In this document: one piece after another, positions 34,735 to 44,331 of the stretch
Layout: every line of letters starts with the position of its first letter
Position numbering within the stretch: position 1 is the first letter of the stretch
Origin: Caballeronia ptereochthonis
Lineage (GTDB): Bacteria > Pseudomonadota > Gammaproteobacteria > Burkholderiales > Burkholderiaceae
NCBI RefSeq assembly: GCF_001545075.1
Contig: NZ_FCOB02000030.1
Span: 1 to 64,000 of the forward strand
DNA length: 64,000 bases
Direction: 5' to 3'
The notes under the pieces: model-generated
Database searches by the model: none
What the model saw: the letters and a program-made list of their open reading frames with translations, nothing else
Told to the model about the DNA's origin: nothing
Position numbers and translations under genes: made by a program

Positions 34735-36156
34735 ATGAAAAACATCGGCACCTTCTATATCGACGGCCGCTGGGTCGAGCCGTGCGCGGGCGGCGCGCGC
34801 GTGGACATCGTCGATCCGGCGACCGAGACCCGCATCGGCCAACTCGCGATGGGGACCGCGCCGGACGCCGATCGCGCCGTCGCCGCAGCGCGCATGGCCT
34901 TCCCCGCCTGGTCCGAATCGACGCGCGGGACACGCATCGCGCTTCTGGAGCGCATCATCGCGTGTTATCGCGACCGCATCGAGGAGATCGCGCAGGCAGT
35001 GTGCGCGGAAATCGGCGCGCCCATCGCGCTTGCAAGAACGCTGCAGGCACCGATCGGGCTCGCGCAATTGCAGGCGGCGCTCGAGACACTGCGCAGCTTC
35101 GAATTCACCGGGACACGCGGCAAGAGCGAACTGCGCAGGGAAGCGATCGGCGTCGTCGCGCTGATCACGCCGTGGAATTGGCCGCTCAACCAGATTGCCG
35201 CCAAGGTCGCGCCCGCGCTGGCCGCGGGTTGCACGGTGGTGCTGAAGCCGTCCGAAATCGCGCCGCTCGACGCCGTCATTTTCGCCGAAATCATGCATGA
35301 AGCCGGCACCCCGCCTGGCGTATTCAACATGCTCTTCGGCGAGGGCCGCGTGGTCGGCGAGCGACTGGCGTCGCATCCGGACGTCGACATGGTGTCGATC
35401 ACCGGATCGACGCGCGCGGGCGTCGAAGTCGCGATCAGCGCGGCGCCCACCGTCAAGCGCGTAGCGCAGGAACTGGGCGGCAAGTCGCCGCTGCTGATTC
35501 TCGACGACGCCGATCTTCCTGGTGCCGTGACGACGGGCGTCACACAGTGCATGACAAACTCAGGGCAGACCTGCATCGCGCCGACACGCATGCTCGTGCC
35601 CCGCGCGCGCTACGAGGATGCCGTCGCGACCGCCGCCGCCGCCGCGAACGCGATCACCGTCGGGGCGCCGACCGATCCGGCCACGAAAATGGGGCCCATC
35701 TCGAACCGCGCGCAGTACGAGAAAGTCCAGCGCATGATAGCCGCCGGCATCGAGGAAGGCGCGCGCGTCGCAGCGGGAGGCCTCGGCCGCCCGCTCGGTC
35801 TCGAGCGCGGCTTCTACGCGCGTCCGACCGTGTTCGCCGACGTGCGCAGCGACATGACGATCGCGCGCGAGGAAATCTTCGGGCCCGTTCTCGTCATCAT
35901 CCCGTACGACAGCGAAGCGCAAGCCATCCAGATTGCCAACGACTCGATCTACGGGCTCTGCGCTTACGTCGCGTCGGGCGACACGGAGCGTGCGCGGCGT
36001 GTGGCCGCGAAACTGCGCGCGGGCTCGGTCCGCATCAACGGCGCCATGCTCGACATCACCGCGCCCTTCGGCGGCTACAAGTCGTCGGGGAATGGCCGCG
36101 AGTATGGTCCGGAGGGCCTCACCGAATTTCTCGAGTGCAAGTCGGTGACTGTCTGA
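34735..36156 (+). CDS. NAD(P)-dependent aldehyde dehydrogenase
   Basis: A 473-residue aldehyde dehydrogenase. TPWNWPLNQI marks the cofactor region, the base Glu lies in QELGGKSPLLIL and the nucleophile Cys in NSGQTCIAPTRM. It follows the TauD-like dioxygenase in a likely two-gene operon and would turn its aldehyde product into an acid. Substrate is not defined by sequence. Confidence 0.92.
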   Translation: MKNIGTFYIDGRWVEPCAGGARVDIVDPATETRIGQLAMGTAPDADRAVAAARMAFPAWSESTRGTRIALLERIIACYRDRIEEIAQAVCAEIGAPIALARTLQAPIGLAQLQAALETLRSFEFTGTRGKSELRREAIGVVALITPWNWPLNQIAAKVAPALAAGCTVVLKPSEIAPLDAVIFAEIMHEAGTPPGVFNMLFGEGRVVGERLASHPDVDMVSITGSTRAGVEVAISAAPTVKRVAQELGGKSPLLILDDADLPGAVTTGVTQCMTNSGQTCIAPTRMLVPRARYEDAVATAAAAANAITVGAPTDPATKMGPISNRAQYEKVQRMIAAGIEEGARVAAGGLGRPLGLERGFYARPTVFADVRSDMTIAREEIFGPVLVIIPYDSEAQAIQIANDSIYGLCAYVASGDTERARRVAAKLRAGSVRINGAMLDITAPFGGYKSSGNGREYGPEGLTEFLECKSVTV

Positions 36157-36411
36157 AAGGATCGGGCGCGTGCTCGGCGAAGGCGGCGTTTCGCGCTCTC
36201 GACCGGCACCTGCGAATATCATTCGTATGACTGAGAAAGCCGGCATGCACGGCGACACGCGGGCCACCCTACCCGAACGCCTGCACGTCCGATATCGGTA
36301 TCGCCACTGAGCCGATGCGCGCGGCGAGTGAGCTAGAATCAGCCGGTCTCAATTTGTCTTGCCGCGTCGTCCGAAATCGGCGATGCGGGCAGGAGCAAGG
36401 CGCAGGTTGAT

Positions 36412-39228
36412 ATGCAGCAGATCCCGGTTTCCGCCACGACGTGTCCGCGCAATACGGACGACCAGAAATTCAGCGCCGATCCACGATGGACGCCCCCGCG
36501 TTCCGGCGCCCGCGTCGTGGCCCGCGAAAGGCTGATCACGCAATTGCTCGATGCGCGGCGCAAACGTTGCATCGTCGTGCAGGGGCCGGCGGGCTCGGGC
36601 AAAACCACCGCATTGGTTGCCTGGCGGGAAGCATTGCTGCCGCTCGGCTTCGATATCGCCTGGCTCACTTTTTCGCCCGACGCCGATGACTCCACGCACT
36701 GCGTCGATTATCTGGTGACGAGTCTCGCGCAGATCGACCCGTCGATCGGCCGCGAGGCGGCGCTCCTCGGCGGACGCGGCACGGACGACGAAGCCGTCGA
36801 GCGCACCGTGATCGCGCTCGTGAACGGCATCGCGAATCATCCGACCCAGGTGGTGCTCGTGCTCGACGATGTGCACCATCTCGCCGATGCCCGCAATCAC
36901 GAGGCCTTGCAATGGCTGCTGGACTATGCGCCGCCGAATCTGCATATCGCGCTGTTGTCGCGCACGATGTTGCCGCTGGCCCTCGGACGGCTGCGCGATC
37001 AGGGGCTCGTCCTGGAGCTGGACATGCGCGACCTGCGCTTCACGGCGCAGGAGTCCGAAGTCTTCCTGAAGGCGCAGATCGGCGAAATTCCGGCAAAAGA
37101 GGCGCGGCGCCTGCATCAGCTCGCCGACGGCTGGGCGGCCGGCCTGCAACTGTTCGCAATCCATGCGAAGCTCAGACAGAAGGCGGGCTGCGCTGGCGCA
37201 CCGCAAGAGGCCGCATCGCAGATTCAGTTGCACGATCCGCAAGCCTTCGCGGAGTATTTCGACCGCGAAGTGCTGTCGCGGCTCGAAGCCCCGGAAGTGG
37301 AGCTCCTGATCCGCATGGCCGTGTGCACGCGCGTCTGTGCATCGTTGTGCGTGGCGCTGGTCGCGAACGAACAGGACGCGGCCGAGGTCGTCGCCCTCCT
37401 CTCCCGGCTCGATAGCGACAATCTTTTCGTGGCGCCCATCGAAGCGGCGACGGGCGCCGAAGTCTGGTATCGACTCAATCCGCTTTTTCGAGAGACGCTG
37501 CTCGGGCGCTTTCGCGCGCGCAGCCAGCGCGATCAGCGCGACGTCCATATGAGGGCATGGGCCTGGTTTCGCGATCACGGCCACCCGGACGAAGCCGTGC
37601 ATCACGCGTTGCTCGCGGGCGATACATCGGCGGCGGCCGACCTCGTGCTGCAAGTCGCGCGGCCGCTGCAGGTAAAAGGCGATCTGCGCAAACTCGTCGC
37701 GCTGATGCGCATGCTGCCCGAAGCTGAAATCGAGACGCGTCCCGGCTTGCGGATGTGGATGGCGCATCTGCATCTCTATGCGCGGCGCTTCGATGCGTGC
37801 GCGGCGGCCATTGCCGCGCTGAAGCGCGACACCGGCGAGAACGACACGCGCCCGCGCTACCGGCTGACGCTGCTCGACGCCGCGCTCGCGGCGCAACGCG
37901 ACGACCCCGATGGCGCCATGTCGATCCTGCCGGAGTTGCTGCGCACGCCTGAGCATTCCGACGGATGGATTATCGGCGCGCGCAACAATCTGCTTTCCTG
38001 GCTCTACATGCATCGCGGCCACTACGAAGACGCGCGCCGCCTGCAGCTGGACGCCCCGCCGCTCATCGTCGATGGCGCACCGCTCGTCGGCACCAATGTC
38101 GGCACGCTGAGCGGACGATGCTTCGTCGGCTTCAGCTATGCGCTCGAAGGAAAGTTCACGCAGACGGAGCGTATCTGCCGCGACGTGCTGTTCGAGGCCG
38201 AGCAATACGGCCACGCCGCCGCGGATGCCAGTTGCTTTGCATCGGCGCTGCTCGCGGAAGTGCTCTACGAATTCAACGAACTGGATGCCGTGCGCAAGCT
38301 TATCGAATCGCGAGCCGACCTGCTCGAACGCGTGTCGATTCCCGATTCGGTGCTGCGCGTGCATACCGTGCTGTCGGCGACGCATTGGCTCCTGGGCCAT
38401 CGGCTCGATGCCTTCGCCTATCTCGAGCGTCTGGACGAGTATGCGTCGCAGCGCGATCTGCCGCGTCTCGTCGCGTGGGCGCTCGCGGAGCAGGTTCAGC
38501 GGCATGTTTCGATCGGTCAGATGGATGCCGCCGACGCCACGCTCGCACGTCTCGATGCGCTGGCCGCATCGATTCCGGCGGAACGGCCCGGCACGCGCGC
38601 CGAAGTGCTCGTCGCGGCCGGGCAGGCTCACGTCGACTGGTGCGTGGCGCATGAAGACTTCGAGGCCGCCGCGATACGGTTACAACCGCTGATCGCGCGC
38701 TGCGATGAGCGCGGCTGGCAGCGGCGCGCGGTCCGGTTCGGGATGCAGGCTGCCGTCGTCGCCGCGCGGCTCGGACGGCTCGACGCCGCGCGCGACGGCG
38801 CGCTGGCCGCATTGCGCCGCGGGCACCGGCTCGGGCTGCTGCGGACCCTGCTCGATGCGGACCCGGGCGCCGCCGAACTGATCCGGCGCGTGCTCGCTGA
38901 CGAGCGCGATGATCCCGTGCTCGCCTTCTACGGCGCGCGCATCGACGCCGCCCGGAGCGCTGCGCCCGCCAGCCCGGCGCGCGCCGCGACACAGGCCGAC
39001 GCGCGCCGCGCCGAGGTACTGAGCGAGCGGGAGACGGAGGTCGTACGGCTGCTGTCGCAGGCGCTGCCGAACAAGAAGATCGCGCGCACGCTCGGCTTGT
39101 CGCCAGAAACCGTCAAGTGGCATCTCAAGAACATCTACGGCAAGCTCGGCGTGTCGAGCCGCGACGAGGCGGTCGCGCGCGTGCGTGATTTCGAACTCGG
39201 CTGCGCTTCGGGCGAAGCCGTCCGATAG
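36412..39228 (+). CDS. LuxR family regulator with MalT-like ATPase (STAND) domain
   Basis: A 938-residue signal-transduction ATPase. Walker A GPAGSGKT is at 58-65 and Walker B (VVLVLDDVHHL) near 150. TPR-like helical repeats fill about 400-820. A LuxR/GerE helix-turn-helix closes the protein (LSERETEVVRLLSQALPNKK, then IARTLGLSPETVKWHLKN). MalT-type proteins bind an inducer, oligomerise with ATP and activate nearby genes. It lies downstream of the TauD-like/aldehyde dehydrogenase pair and faces the CoA-transferase gene, so it may control either. The start is supported by AGGAG at 36391-36395 with a longer than usual spacing. Confidence 0.92.
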   Translation: MQQIPVSATTCPRNTDDQKFSADPRWTPPRSGARVVARERLITQLLDARRKRCIVVQGPAGSGKTTALVAWREALLPLGFDIAWLTFSPDADDSTHCVDYLVTSLAQIDPSIGREAALLGGRGTDDEAVERTVIALVNGIANHPTQVVLVLDDVHHLADARNHEALQWLLDYAPPNLHIALLSRTMLPLALGRLRDQGLVLELDMRDLRFTAQESEVFLKAQIGEIPAKEARRLHQLADGWAAGLQLFAIHAKLRQKAGCAGAPQEAASQIQLHDPQAFAEYFDREVLSRLEAPEVELLIRMAVCTRVCASLCVALVANEQDAAEVVALLSRLDSDNLFVAPIEAATGAEVWYRLNPLFRETLLGRFRARSQRDQRDVHMRAWAWFRDHGHPDEAVHHALLAGDTSAAADLVLQVARPLQVKGDLRKLVALMRMLPEAEIETRPGLRMWMAHLHLYARRFDACAAAIAALKRDTGENDTRPRYRLTLLDAALAAQRDDPDGAMSILPELLRTPEHSDGWIIGARNNLLSWLYMHRGHYEDARRLQLDAPPLIVDGAPLVGTNVGTLSGRCFVGFSYALEGKFTQTERICRDVLFEAEQYGHAAADASCFASALLAEVLYEFNELDAVRKLIESRADLLERVSIPDSVLRVHTVLSATHWLLGHRLDAFAYLERLDEYASQRDLPRLVAWALAEQVQRHVSIGQMDAADATLARLDALAASIPAERPGTRAEVLVAAGQAHVDWCVAHEDFEAAAIRLQPLIARCDERGWQRRAVRFGMQAAVVAARLGRLDAARDGALAALRRGHRLGLLRTLLDADPGAAELIRRVLADERDDPVLAFYGARIDAARSAAPASPARAATQADARRAEVLSERETEVVRLLSQALPNKKIARTLGLSPETVKWHLKNIYGKLGVSSRDEAVARVRDFELGCASGEAVR

Positions 39229-39352
39229 CGCCTTCGCGTGCCTTTTCCGGCGCCGTCGGGGAAAGCCGCGCGCTTCCCGCGAGTCGTCGGTCTCGAGCCG
39301 TTCCGTCCAACGATAACCATCAACGGGCGCCGTGACATGGGCCGGACGTGTG

Positions 39353-40507
39353 TCAGGCGACGAACCCGAGCCCTTGCGCTTTCATGCAGTCAATGGCGCG
39401 ATCGTCGAAGCCCCATTCACGCAACGCGCTCGAACCGCCCTCGCCGCGCTGCGGCTTCGGCCCTCTGATTTCCGACGGCGTGGCCGAGAAGCGCGGCGCG
39501 GGCGCGGGTTGGACGACGCCCTCCACTTCGACGAAGCTGCCCCGTGCGCGATGATGCGGATGCGCAGGCGCTTCGGAGAACTTGAGCACGGGCGCGACGC
39601 AGGCATCGCTGTCGGCGAATGCCGTGCACCATTCGTCGCGCGTGCGGGACGCGAACGCGGCCGCGAAGGCTTCGCGCAGTACCGGCCAGCCCGCGCGGTC
39701 GTGCTGCTTCGGCAGTTGCGCGCCGGCAAGGCCGAGCTTATCGAGCAGTTCGGCATAGAAGCGCGCTTCGACGGCGCCCACCGCCATGTAGTGACCATCG
39801 CGCGTGCGGTAGCTGTCGTACCAGGGCGCGCCGCCGTCGAGCAGGTTGGCGCCGCGCGCTTCGGTCCAGTTGCCCGAGGCGAGCAGTCCCCAGATGATGG
39901 CGCCAAGCTGCGCGGCGCCTTCGGTCATCGCGGCGTCGACCACCTGGCCCTTGCCGCCGCGCGCCACGTTCAGCAGCGCCGCGACTACCCCGAGCGCGAG
40001 CAGCATGCCGCCGCCGCCATAATCACCGACGAGGTTGAGCGGCGGCACCGGCGCACCGTTCGCGCGCCCGATGCCCGACAGCACGCCCGACAACGCGATG
40101 TAGTTCAGGTCGTGCCCCGCGCGCGCCGCGAGCGGTCCGGTCTGTCCCCAGCCGGTCATGCGTCCGTAGACCAGCTTCGGATTGCGTTCGAGCGCCTCGT
40201 CGGGGCCGAGCCCGAGCCGCTCCATCGTGCCGGGCCGGAAGCCCTCGATCACGACATCGGCACGCTCGACCAGTTCGAGCAGCACGCCCGCCGACGCCGG
40301 CTGCTTCAGATCGATCGTGACCGAGCGCCGTCCGCGCCCGCTGATGTCGATGCGCTTGCCGGCCATCCTGATGCCGAGATCCTCGGGCGGCAGCGGCCGG
40401 TCGACGCGCAGCACGTCGGCGCCCATGTCGGCCAGCAGCATCGCGCCGAACGGGCCGGGCCCGATGGCTTCGAATTCAAGCACGCGGATTCCGCTCAATA
40501 CGCCCAT
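39353..40507 (-). CDS. CaiB/BaiF family III CoA-transferase, alpha-methylacyl-CoA racemase-like
   Basis: A 384-residue CoA-transferase family III protein. The N terminus (LEFEAIGPGPFGAMLLADMG) and GQTGPLAARAGHDLNYIALSG are typical of the alpha-methylacyl-CoA racemase branch, which inverts 2-methyl-branched acyl-CoAs. The ATG at 40507 follows AGGAGAG. It converges with the LuxR gene. Degradation of branched acids or steroid side chains is possible. Confidence 0.88.
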   Translation of the reverse strand: MGVLSGIRVLEFEAIGPGPFGAMLLADMGADVLRVDRPLPPEDLGIRMAGKRIDISGRGRRSVTIDLKQPASAGVLLELVERADVVIEGFRPGTMERLGLGPDEALERNPKLVYGRMTGWGQTGPLAARAGHDLNYIALSGVLSGIGRANGAPVPPLNLVGDYGGGGMLLALGVVAALLNVARGGKGQVVDAAMTEGAAQLGAIIWGLLASGNWTEARGANLLDGGAPWYDSYRTRDGHYMAVGAVEARFYAELLDKLGLAGAQLPKQHDRAGWPVLREAFAAAFASRTRDEWCTAFADSDACVAPVLKFSEAPAHPHHRARGSFVEVEGVVQPAPAPRFSATPSEIRGPKPQRGEGGSSALREWGFDDRAIDCMKAQGLGFVA

Positions 40508-40651
40508 CGTCTTCTCTCCTGTCGATTTCGCGCGCATGCAACGCGCAATGAGGCGAACCGTCGAACGCCTTGCCCGAGAGAGAAGTAGAACCTGTCGTCA
40601 AAAGCGGTGGACCACCCCGCGCGGGTGGCGCACGGTGCGCGCGCGAACCGG

Positions 40652-41641
40652 TCACATGCCCCAGCGCAGCCCCGCCGTATGCACCGGACTGTCCCAGTGC
40701 CGGGTCATTTCGTCGTCGAGCGTGCAGAGCGTGATCGATGCGCCCGCCATCTCCAGCGAGGTCGTGAGGGCGCCCACCTGCGAGCGGGCGACGTTCAGGC
40801 CGCGTCCGTCGATCCACGTGCGCGCCGCGTTGTAGAGCAGATAGAGCTCGGAGAGCGGCGTGCCGCCGAGCCCGTTGACGAGCACGAGCAAAGGCGCATC
40901 GGCGGCGGGCTTCAGATCCTGGACGATCGCCGTGAGCAGTTCGTCGGCGATGGCGTTCGCCGTCTCGAACTTTGCGCGCCTGCGCCCCGGTTCGCCGTGT
41001 ATGCCCACGCCGATTTCGATCTCGTCCGCGCCGAGCGTGAAGGTCGGCCTGCCCGCGGCGGGCACCGTGCAGCTCGAAAACGCGACGCCCATCGAAGCGA
41101 TGCGTCCCGCCACGCGTTCGCCGAACGCCCTGCACGCCTCCAGATCCGCGCCGCTTTCCGCGAAGCTGCCGACGAGCTTCTCGACGATCGCCGTGCCCGC
41201 GACGCCGCGCCGCCCCGTCGTGAAGCTGGAGTTCTCGACGGCCACATCATCGTTGACGAGCACCGTCGCGTTCGGCATTTCGCAGAGCTCGGAGGCCATC
41301 TCGAAGTTCATCAGATCGCCGGAGTAGTTCTTCACGATGAACAGCACGCCCGCGCCGGTGTCGGCGGCCTGGGCCGCGGCCATCATCTGGTCGGGTGTCG
41401 GCGAGGTGAAGACCTGGCCGGGGCAGGCGGCGTCGAGCATGCCGTATCCGACGAATCCGCCGTGCAGCGGCTCGTGCCCCGAGCCGCCGCCGGAAATGAC
41501 CGCGACCTTGCCCGGCTTGAGCGACTTGCGCATGATGTAGACCGGATCGACGTTGAGCGTGACGAGATCCGCATGCGCCGCGGCGAAGCCCGCGAGGCTC
41601 TCGGCCAGATAATCGTCCACGCGATTGATGAACTTCTTCAT
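40652..41641 (-). CDS. dhaK: Dihydroxyacetone kinase, substrate-binding subunit DhaK
   Basis: A 329-residue DhaK subunit. GGGSGHEPLHGGFVG and GIHGEPGRRR are characteristic; the His in the latter corresponds to the residue that binds dihydroxyacetone covalently as a hemiaminal. The ATG at 41641 follows AAGGAGG and is 20 bases after DhaL. A long frame continuing to 42268 in this register is an artefact of the DhaL coding sequence. No DhaM phosphotransfer gene is present in the window. Confidence 0.92.
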   Translation of the reverse strand: MKKFINRVDDYLAESLAGFAAAHADLVTLNVDPVYIMRKSLKPGKVAVISGGGSGHEPLHGGFVGYGMLDAACPGQVFTSPTPDQMMAAAQAADTGAGVLFIVKNYSGDLMNFEMASELCEMPNATVLVNDDVAVENSSFTTGRRGVAGTAIVEKLVGSFAESGADLEACRAFGERVAGRIASMGVAFSSCTVPAAGRPTFTLGADEIEIGVGIHGEPGRRRAKFETANAIADELLTAIVQDLKPAADAPLLVLVNGLGGTPLSELYLLYNAARTWIDGRGLNVARSQVGALTTSLEMAGASITLCTLDDEMTRHWDSPVHTAGLRWGM

Positions 41642-41661
41642 GTCCCCGCCTCCTTGTGCGT

Positions 41662-42291
41662 TCAGGCTTCGTCCTGCGCGAGGCGCGCGCAGACGGCTGC
41701 GATCATGAGCTGGCTGGAGCGTGCGCCCGGGTCGATGTGTCCCCGCGAGCGTTCGCCGAGAAACGACGCACGGCCTTTGGTGGCGAGCATGTCGCGCGTC
41801 GCGAGCATGCTTTCCTCGGCGACGCGCGGCAGTTCCGCGAGTGCGTCCTGCTTCGACGCGCCGGCATCGGCCAGTGCCGAAAACCGTTCGGCGACGGGAA
41901 TGAGCACGTCCATCATCGTCTTGCTGCCGGCGCCGGTCTTGCCGCGCTGTCCGACCGCCTCGACGCCGGCCGCGAATGCACGCGCGAAGCCGGCCGCGCC
42001 GCCATCGTCGGACGAGGCCCGGGCCATGCCCGTCAGCATCGAGAAGAAGAGCGGCCCGGACGAGCCGCCGACCGTCGACAGCACCTTCGTCGCCGCGAGC
42101 TTGAGCGCGGGCGCGAACGCTTCGGCCTCGATCTGCGCGCGCAGCGCGGCGAGCGCATCCATGCCGCGCAGCAGGTTGATGATGTGATCGCCGTCGCCGA
42201 TCGCCTGATCCAGCGATGCGATTTCGTCGGCATGCGCCTTGAGCGACGCGTGCGCCGCATCGATGCACGCCATGACCGTCTTGCCGTTCAT
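41662..42291 (-). CDS. dhaL: Dihydroxyacetone kinase, nucleotide-binding subunit DhaL
   Basis: A 209-residue DhaL subunit. AIGDGDHIINLLRGMDAL contains the Asp residues that hold Mg-ADP, and VGGSSGPLFFSMLTG matches the family. It is the first gene of the dhaLK pair. In bacteria with PTS-dependent kinase the ADP on DhaL is rephosphorylated by DhaM; here DhaM must be elsewhere, or the pair uses ATP directly or acts on another triose or tetrose. Confidence 0.92.
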   Translation of the reverse strand: MNGKTVMACIDAAHASLKAHADEIASLDQAIGDGDHIINLLRGMDALAALRAQIEAEAFAPALKLAATKVLSTVGGSSGPLFFSMLTGMARASSDDGGAAGFARAFAAGVEAVGQRGKTGAGSKTMMDVLIPVAERFSALADAGASKQDALAELPRVAEESMLATRDMLATKGRASFLGERSRGHIDPGARSSQLMIAAVCARLAQDEA

Positions 42292-42352
42292 GCGCCGATC
42301 CTCCGTTGCGGGCAGAGTGAACAGAAAGGATACAGCGTCGCGCGGGCGCGCG

Positions 42353-42580
42353 TTATCGGGCGACGGTCTGCTCGCCCGGCGTCATTTTCGCTTCGCCCGG
42401 CGCGACGCCGAAGGCAGCCGCGCTCGCCGTGGCGTCCTGCGTGGCGGCGAGCGCGGACGTGCTCGGCACGGGCGCATCCGCATGGCGCGACTTGCCGAAG
42501 CTCGCGATGTAGAGCACGGCGGCCACGGCAACGCCCACCAGCACCGCCGCAACCGCCACGCCCGACGACTTTCGTCTCAT
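42353..42580 (-). CDS. Small membrane-anchored hypothetical protein
   Basis: A 75-residue protein from the ATG at 42580, which follows GGGAGGGAAG. One hydrophobic helix (about residues 7-27: VAVAAVLVGVAVAAVLYIA) comes after MRRKSSG, followed by an Ala/Pro-rich periplasmic tail. No family is recognised. It diverges from the antiporter gene. Confidence 0.6.
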   Translation of the reverse strand: MRRKSSGVAVAAVLVGVAVAAVLYIASFGKSRHADAPVPSTSALAATQDATASAAAFGVAPGEAKMTPGEQTVAR

Positions 42581-42720
42581 CTTCCCTCCCGATCGGATAC
42601 GATGACCCGGGCTCGCGGCCCGGCCCCCGTCGATGGTAGCAGCGCATGGCGCCGTACCTGCGTGGGCCGCCCCGCATTGCAGCACAGGCCATTCAATTCG
42701 AATCGAGGAGAACTCAACTC

Positions 42721-44331
42721 ATGCACGCCGCCACGGCATTCAATCTGGTGCTCGTCTCGCTCATTGCGATCATCGCGCTCGAAGTGCTCGCCAAGCGTCT
42801 GCGGCTGCCGCCGGCCGCCGCACTGCTCGTCGGCGGCGTCGCGATGGCCTTCGTGCCGGGCCTGCCGAACATCGAACTGGACCCGGAGCTCGTGCTCGTC
42901 GTGTTCCTGCCGCCGCTCCTCATGTATGGCGCGTATTTCTTCGTGTGGGACGACTTCAAGCGCAATCTGAGCGGCATCCTGCTCCTCGCGATCGGCGCGG
43001 TGGCGTTCACGACGTTCGTCGTCGGCGTGGCCGTGCATCTCGTCGTGCCCGAGCTGCCCTGGGCCGCGTGCTTCGCGCTCGGCGCGGTGGTCTCGCCGCC
43101 CGACGCCGTCGCGGCCAAGGCCGTGCTCGAACGCGTGGCGCTGCCGCGGCGCCTCATGGTGCTGCTCGAAGGCGAAAGCCTGCTCAACGACGCGGCCGGC
43201 CTCGTGCTCTTTCGCTTCGCGCTGGCGGCGGCCTTGAGCGGCGTGTTCAGCGCGCCGCGCGCCGTGGCGAGCTTCGCGGGGCTCGCGATCGGCGGCATCG
43301 TGGTCGGGATCGTCGCGGGCTTCATCGCCGTCAAGCTCATGCGCGCGCTCGAGGACGACTATCTCGTCATCACCACGTCGATGCTCACGTCGTGGGTCAG
43401 CTATATCGCGGGGGAAATGCTCGGCGTGTCGAGCGTCATTGCGACGGTCACGTGCGGCATGGTAGTCGGCTGGCATCAGCACGAGGTGTTCACGGCGGCG
43501 CAGCGCATGCGCGGCACGGCGTTCTGGCAGGTCGTCGTGTTCGTGCTGGAGGCGCTCGTGTTCGTGCTGATCGGGTTGTCGCTGCGCGGCATCGCGGTGC
43601 GGCTGGGCGGCGTCGGCGATGCGTTCTCGCTGCTCGGCCCCGCGACGGCCGCGGTGATCGTCGTCGTCATCCTGTCGCGCTTCGTGTGGGTGTTCGCCGT
43701 CGAAGCGGTGAAATGGATCGCCTGGGTGGCCGGGGGCCGCAATCGCGCCGGTGACGACAGGTCCGGCACCCCCGCCCCGGACTGGCGCGCGGCGACCGTG
43801 GTGAGCTGGGCGGGCATGCGCGGCGTGGTGACGCTCGCGGTCGCGCTCTCCCTGCCCGAAGCGATGCCCGGCCGCGATCTGATCCTGTTCGCCGGCTTCG
43901 CGGTGATTCTCGTCACCGTGCTGCTGCAGGGCGCGACCATCGGCCCGCTGATCGCGTGGCTGTCGCTCGCGCGCGGGCACGAACGCTCGTCAGGTCATCT
44001 CAGCGAGCCGCAGGCCTGGGCGCGCGTGGAGGCGGCGCAGCTGGCCGCGATCCAGCCGCTCGTGCACGACGCGGACGGCAACGTGATCCATCCGCGTCTG
44101 CTCGAGCAGTATACGTATCGCGCGGCGCTCACGAAGCGCTTCGAGGACACGGAGGATTTTCCGCTGGACGCACGCCACGCGCATTACGACGTCGTGCTCG
44201 CCGCGATCGCGGCCGGGCGCGCGGAGCTGCTGCGGCTGCATCGCGGCGGGCAGATCCACGACGAGCAACTGCATTCGATGGAGCGCGATCTCGATCTGCA
44301 GGAGATCATGGCGCTTCATTCGCGCGGCTGA
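42721..44331 (+). CDS. Na+/H+ antiporter, CPA1 family
   Basis: A 536-residue inner-membrane antiporter with about twelve helices. ALGAVVSPPDAVAAKAVLER and GESLLNDAAGLVLFRF contain the CPA1 ion-binding residues (PPD and ND). A C-terminal cytoplasmic tail of about 100 residues is charged. It expels Na+ or K+ in exchange for protons. The start at 42721 follows GAGGAGAA; a frame open from 42646 is not conserved. Its last 16 bases overlap the convergent subtilase-like gene. Confidence 0.92.
   Translation: MHAATAFNLVLVSLIAIIALEVLAKRLRLPPAAALLVGGVAMAFVPGLPNIELDPELVLVVFLPPLLMYGAYFFVWDDFKRNLSGILLLAIGAVAFTTFVVGVAVHLVVPELPWAACFALGAVVSPPDAVAAKAVLERVALPRRLMVLLEGESLLNDAAGLVLFRFALAAALSGVFSAPRAVASFAGLAIGGIVVGIVAGFIAVKLMRALEDDYLVITTSMLTSWVSYIAGEMLGVSSVIATVTCGMVVGWHQHEVFTAAQRMRGTAFWQVVVFVLEALVFVLIGLSLRGIAVRLGGVGDAFSLLGPATAAVIVVVILSRFVWVFAVEAVKWIAWVAGGRNRAGDDRSGTPAPDWRAATVVSWAGMRGVVTLAVALSLPEAMPGRDLILFAGFAVILVTVLLQGATIGPLIAWLSLARGHERSSGHLSEPQAWARVEAAQLAAIQPLVHDADGNVIHPRLLEQYTYRAALTKRFEDTEDFPLDARHAHYDVVLAAIAAGRAELLRLHRGGQIHDEQLHSMERDLDLQEIMALHSRG

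Noticed and set aside
36349..38652. A 767-codon frame antisense to the LuxR/MalT-like gene
   Set aside because: Shadow of the real gene, whose Walker and helix-turn-helix motifs are clear.
41642..42268. Extension of DhaK to a 538-residue protein
   Set aside because: The extra part lies in another frame of dhaL, and DhaK has its own start with AAGGAGG at 41641.
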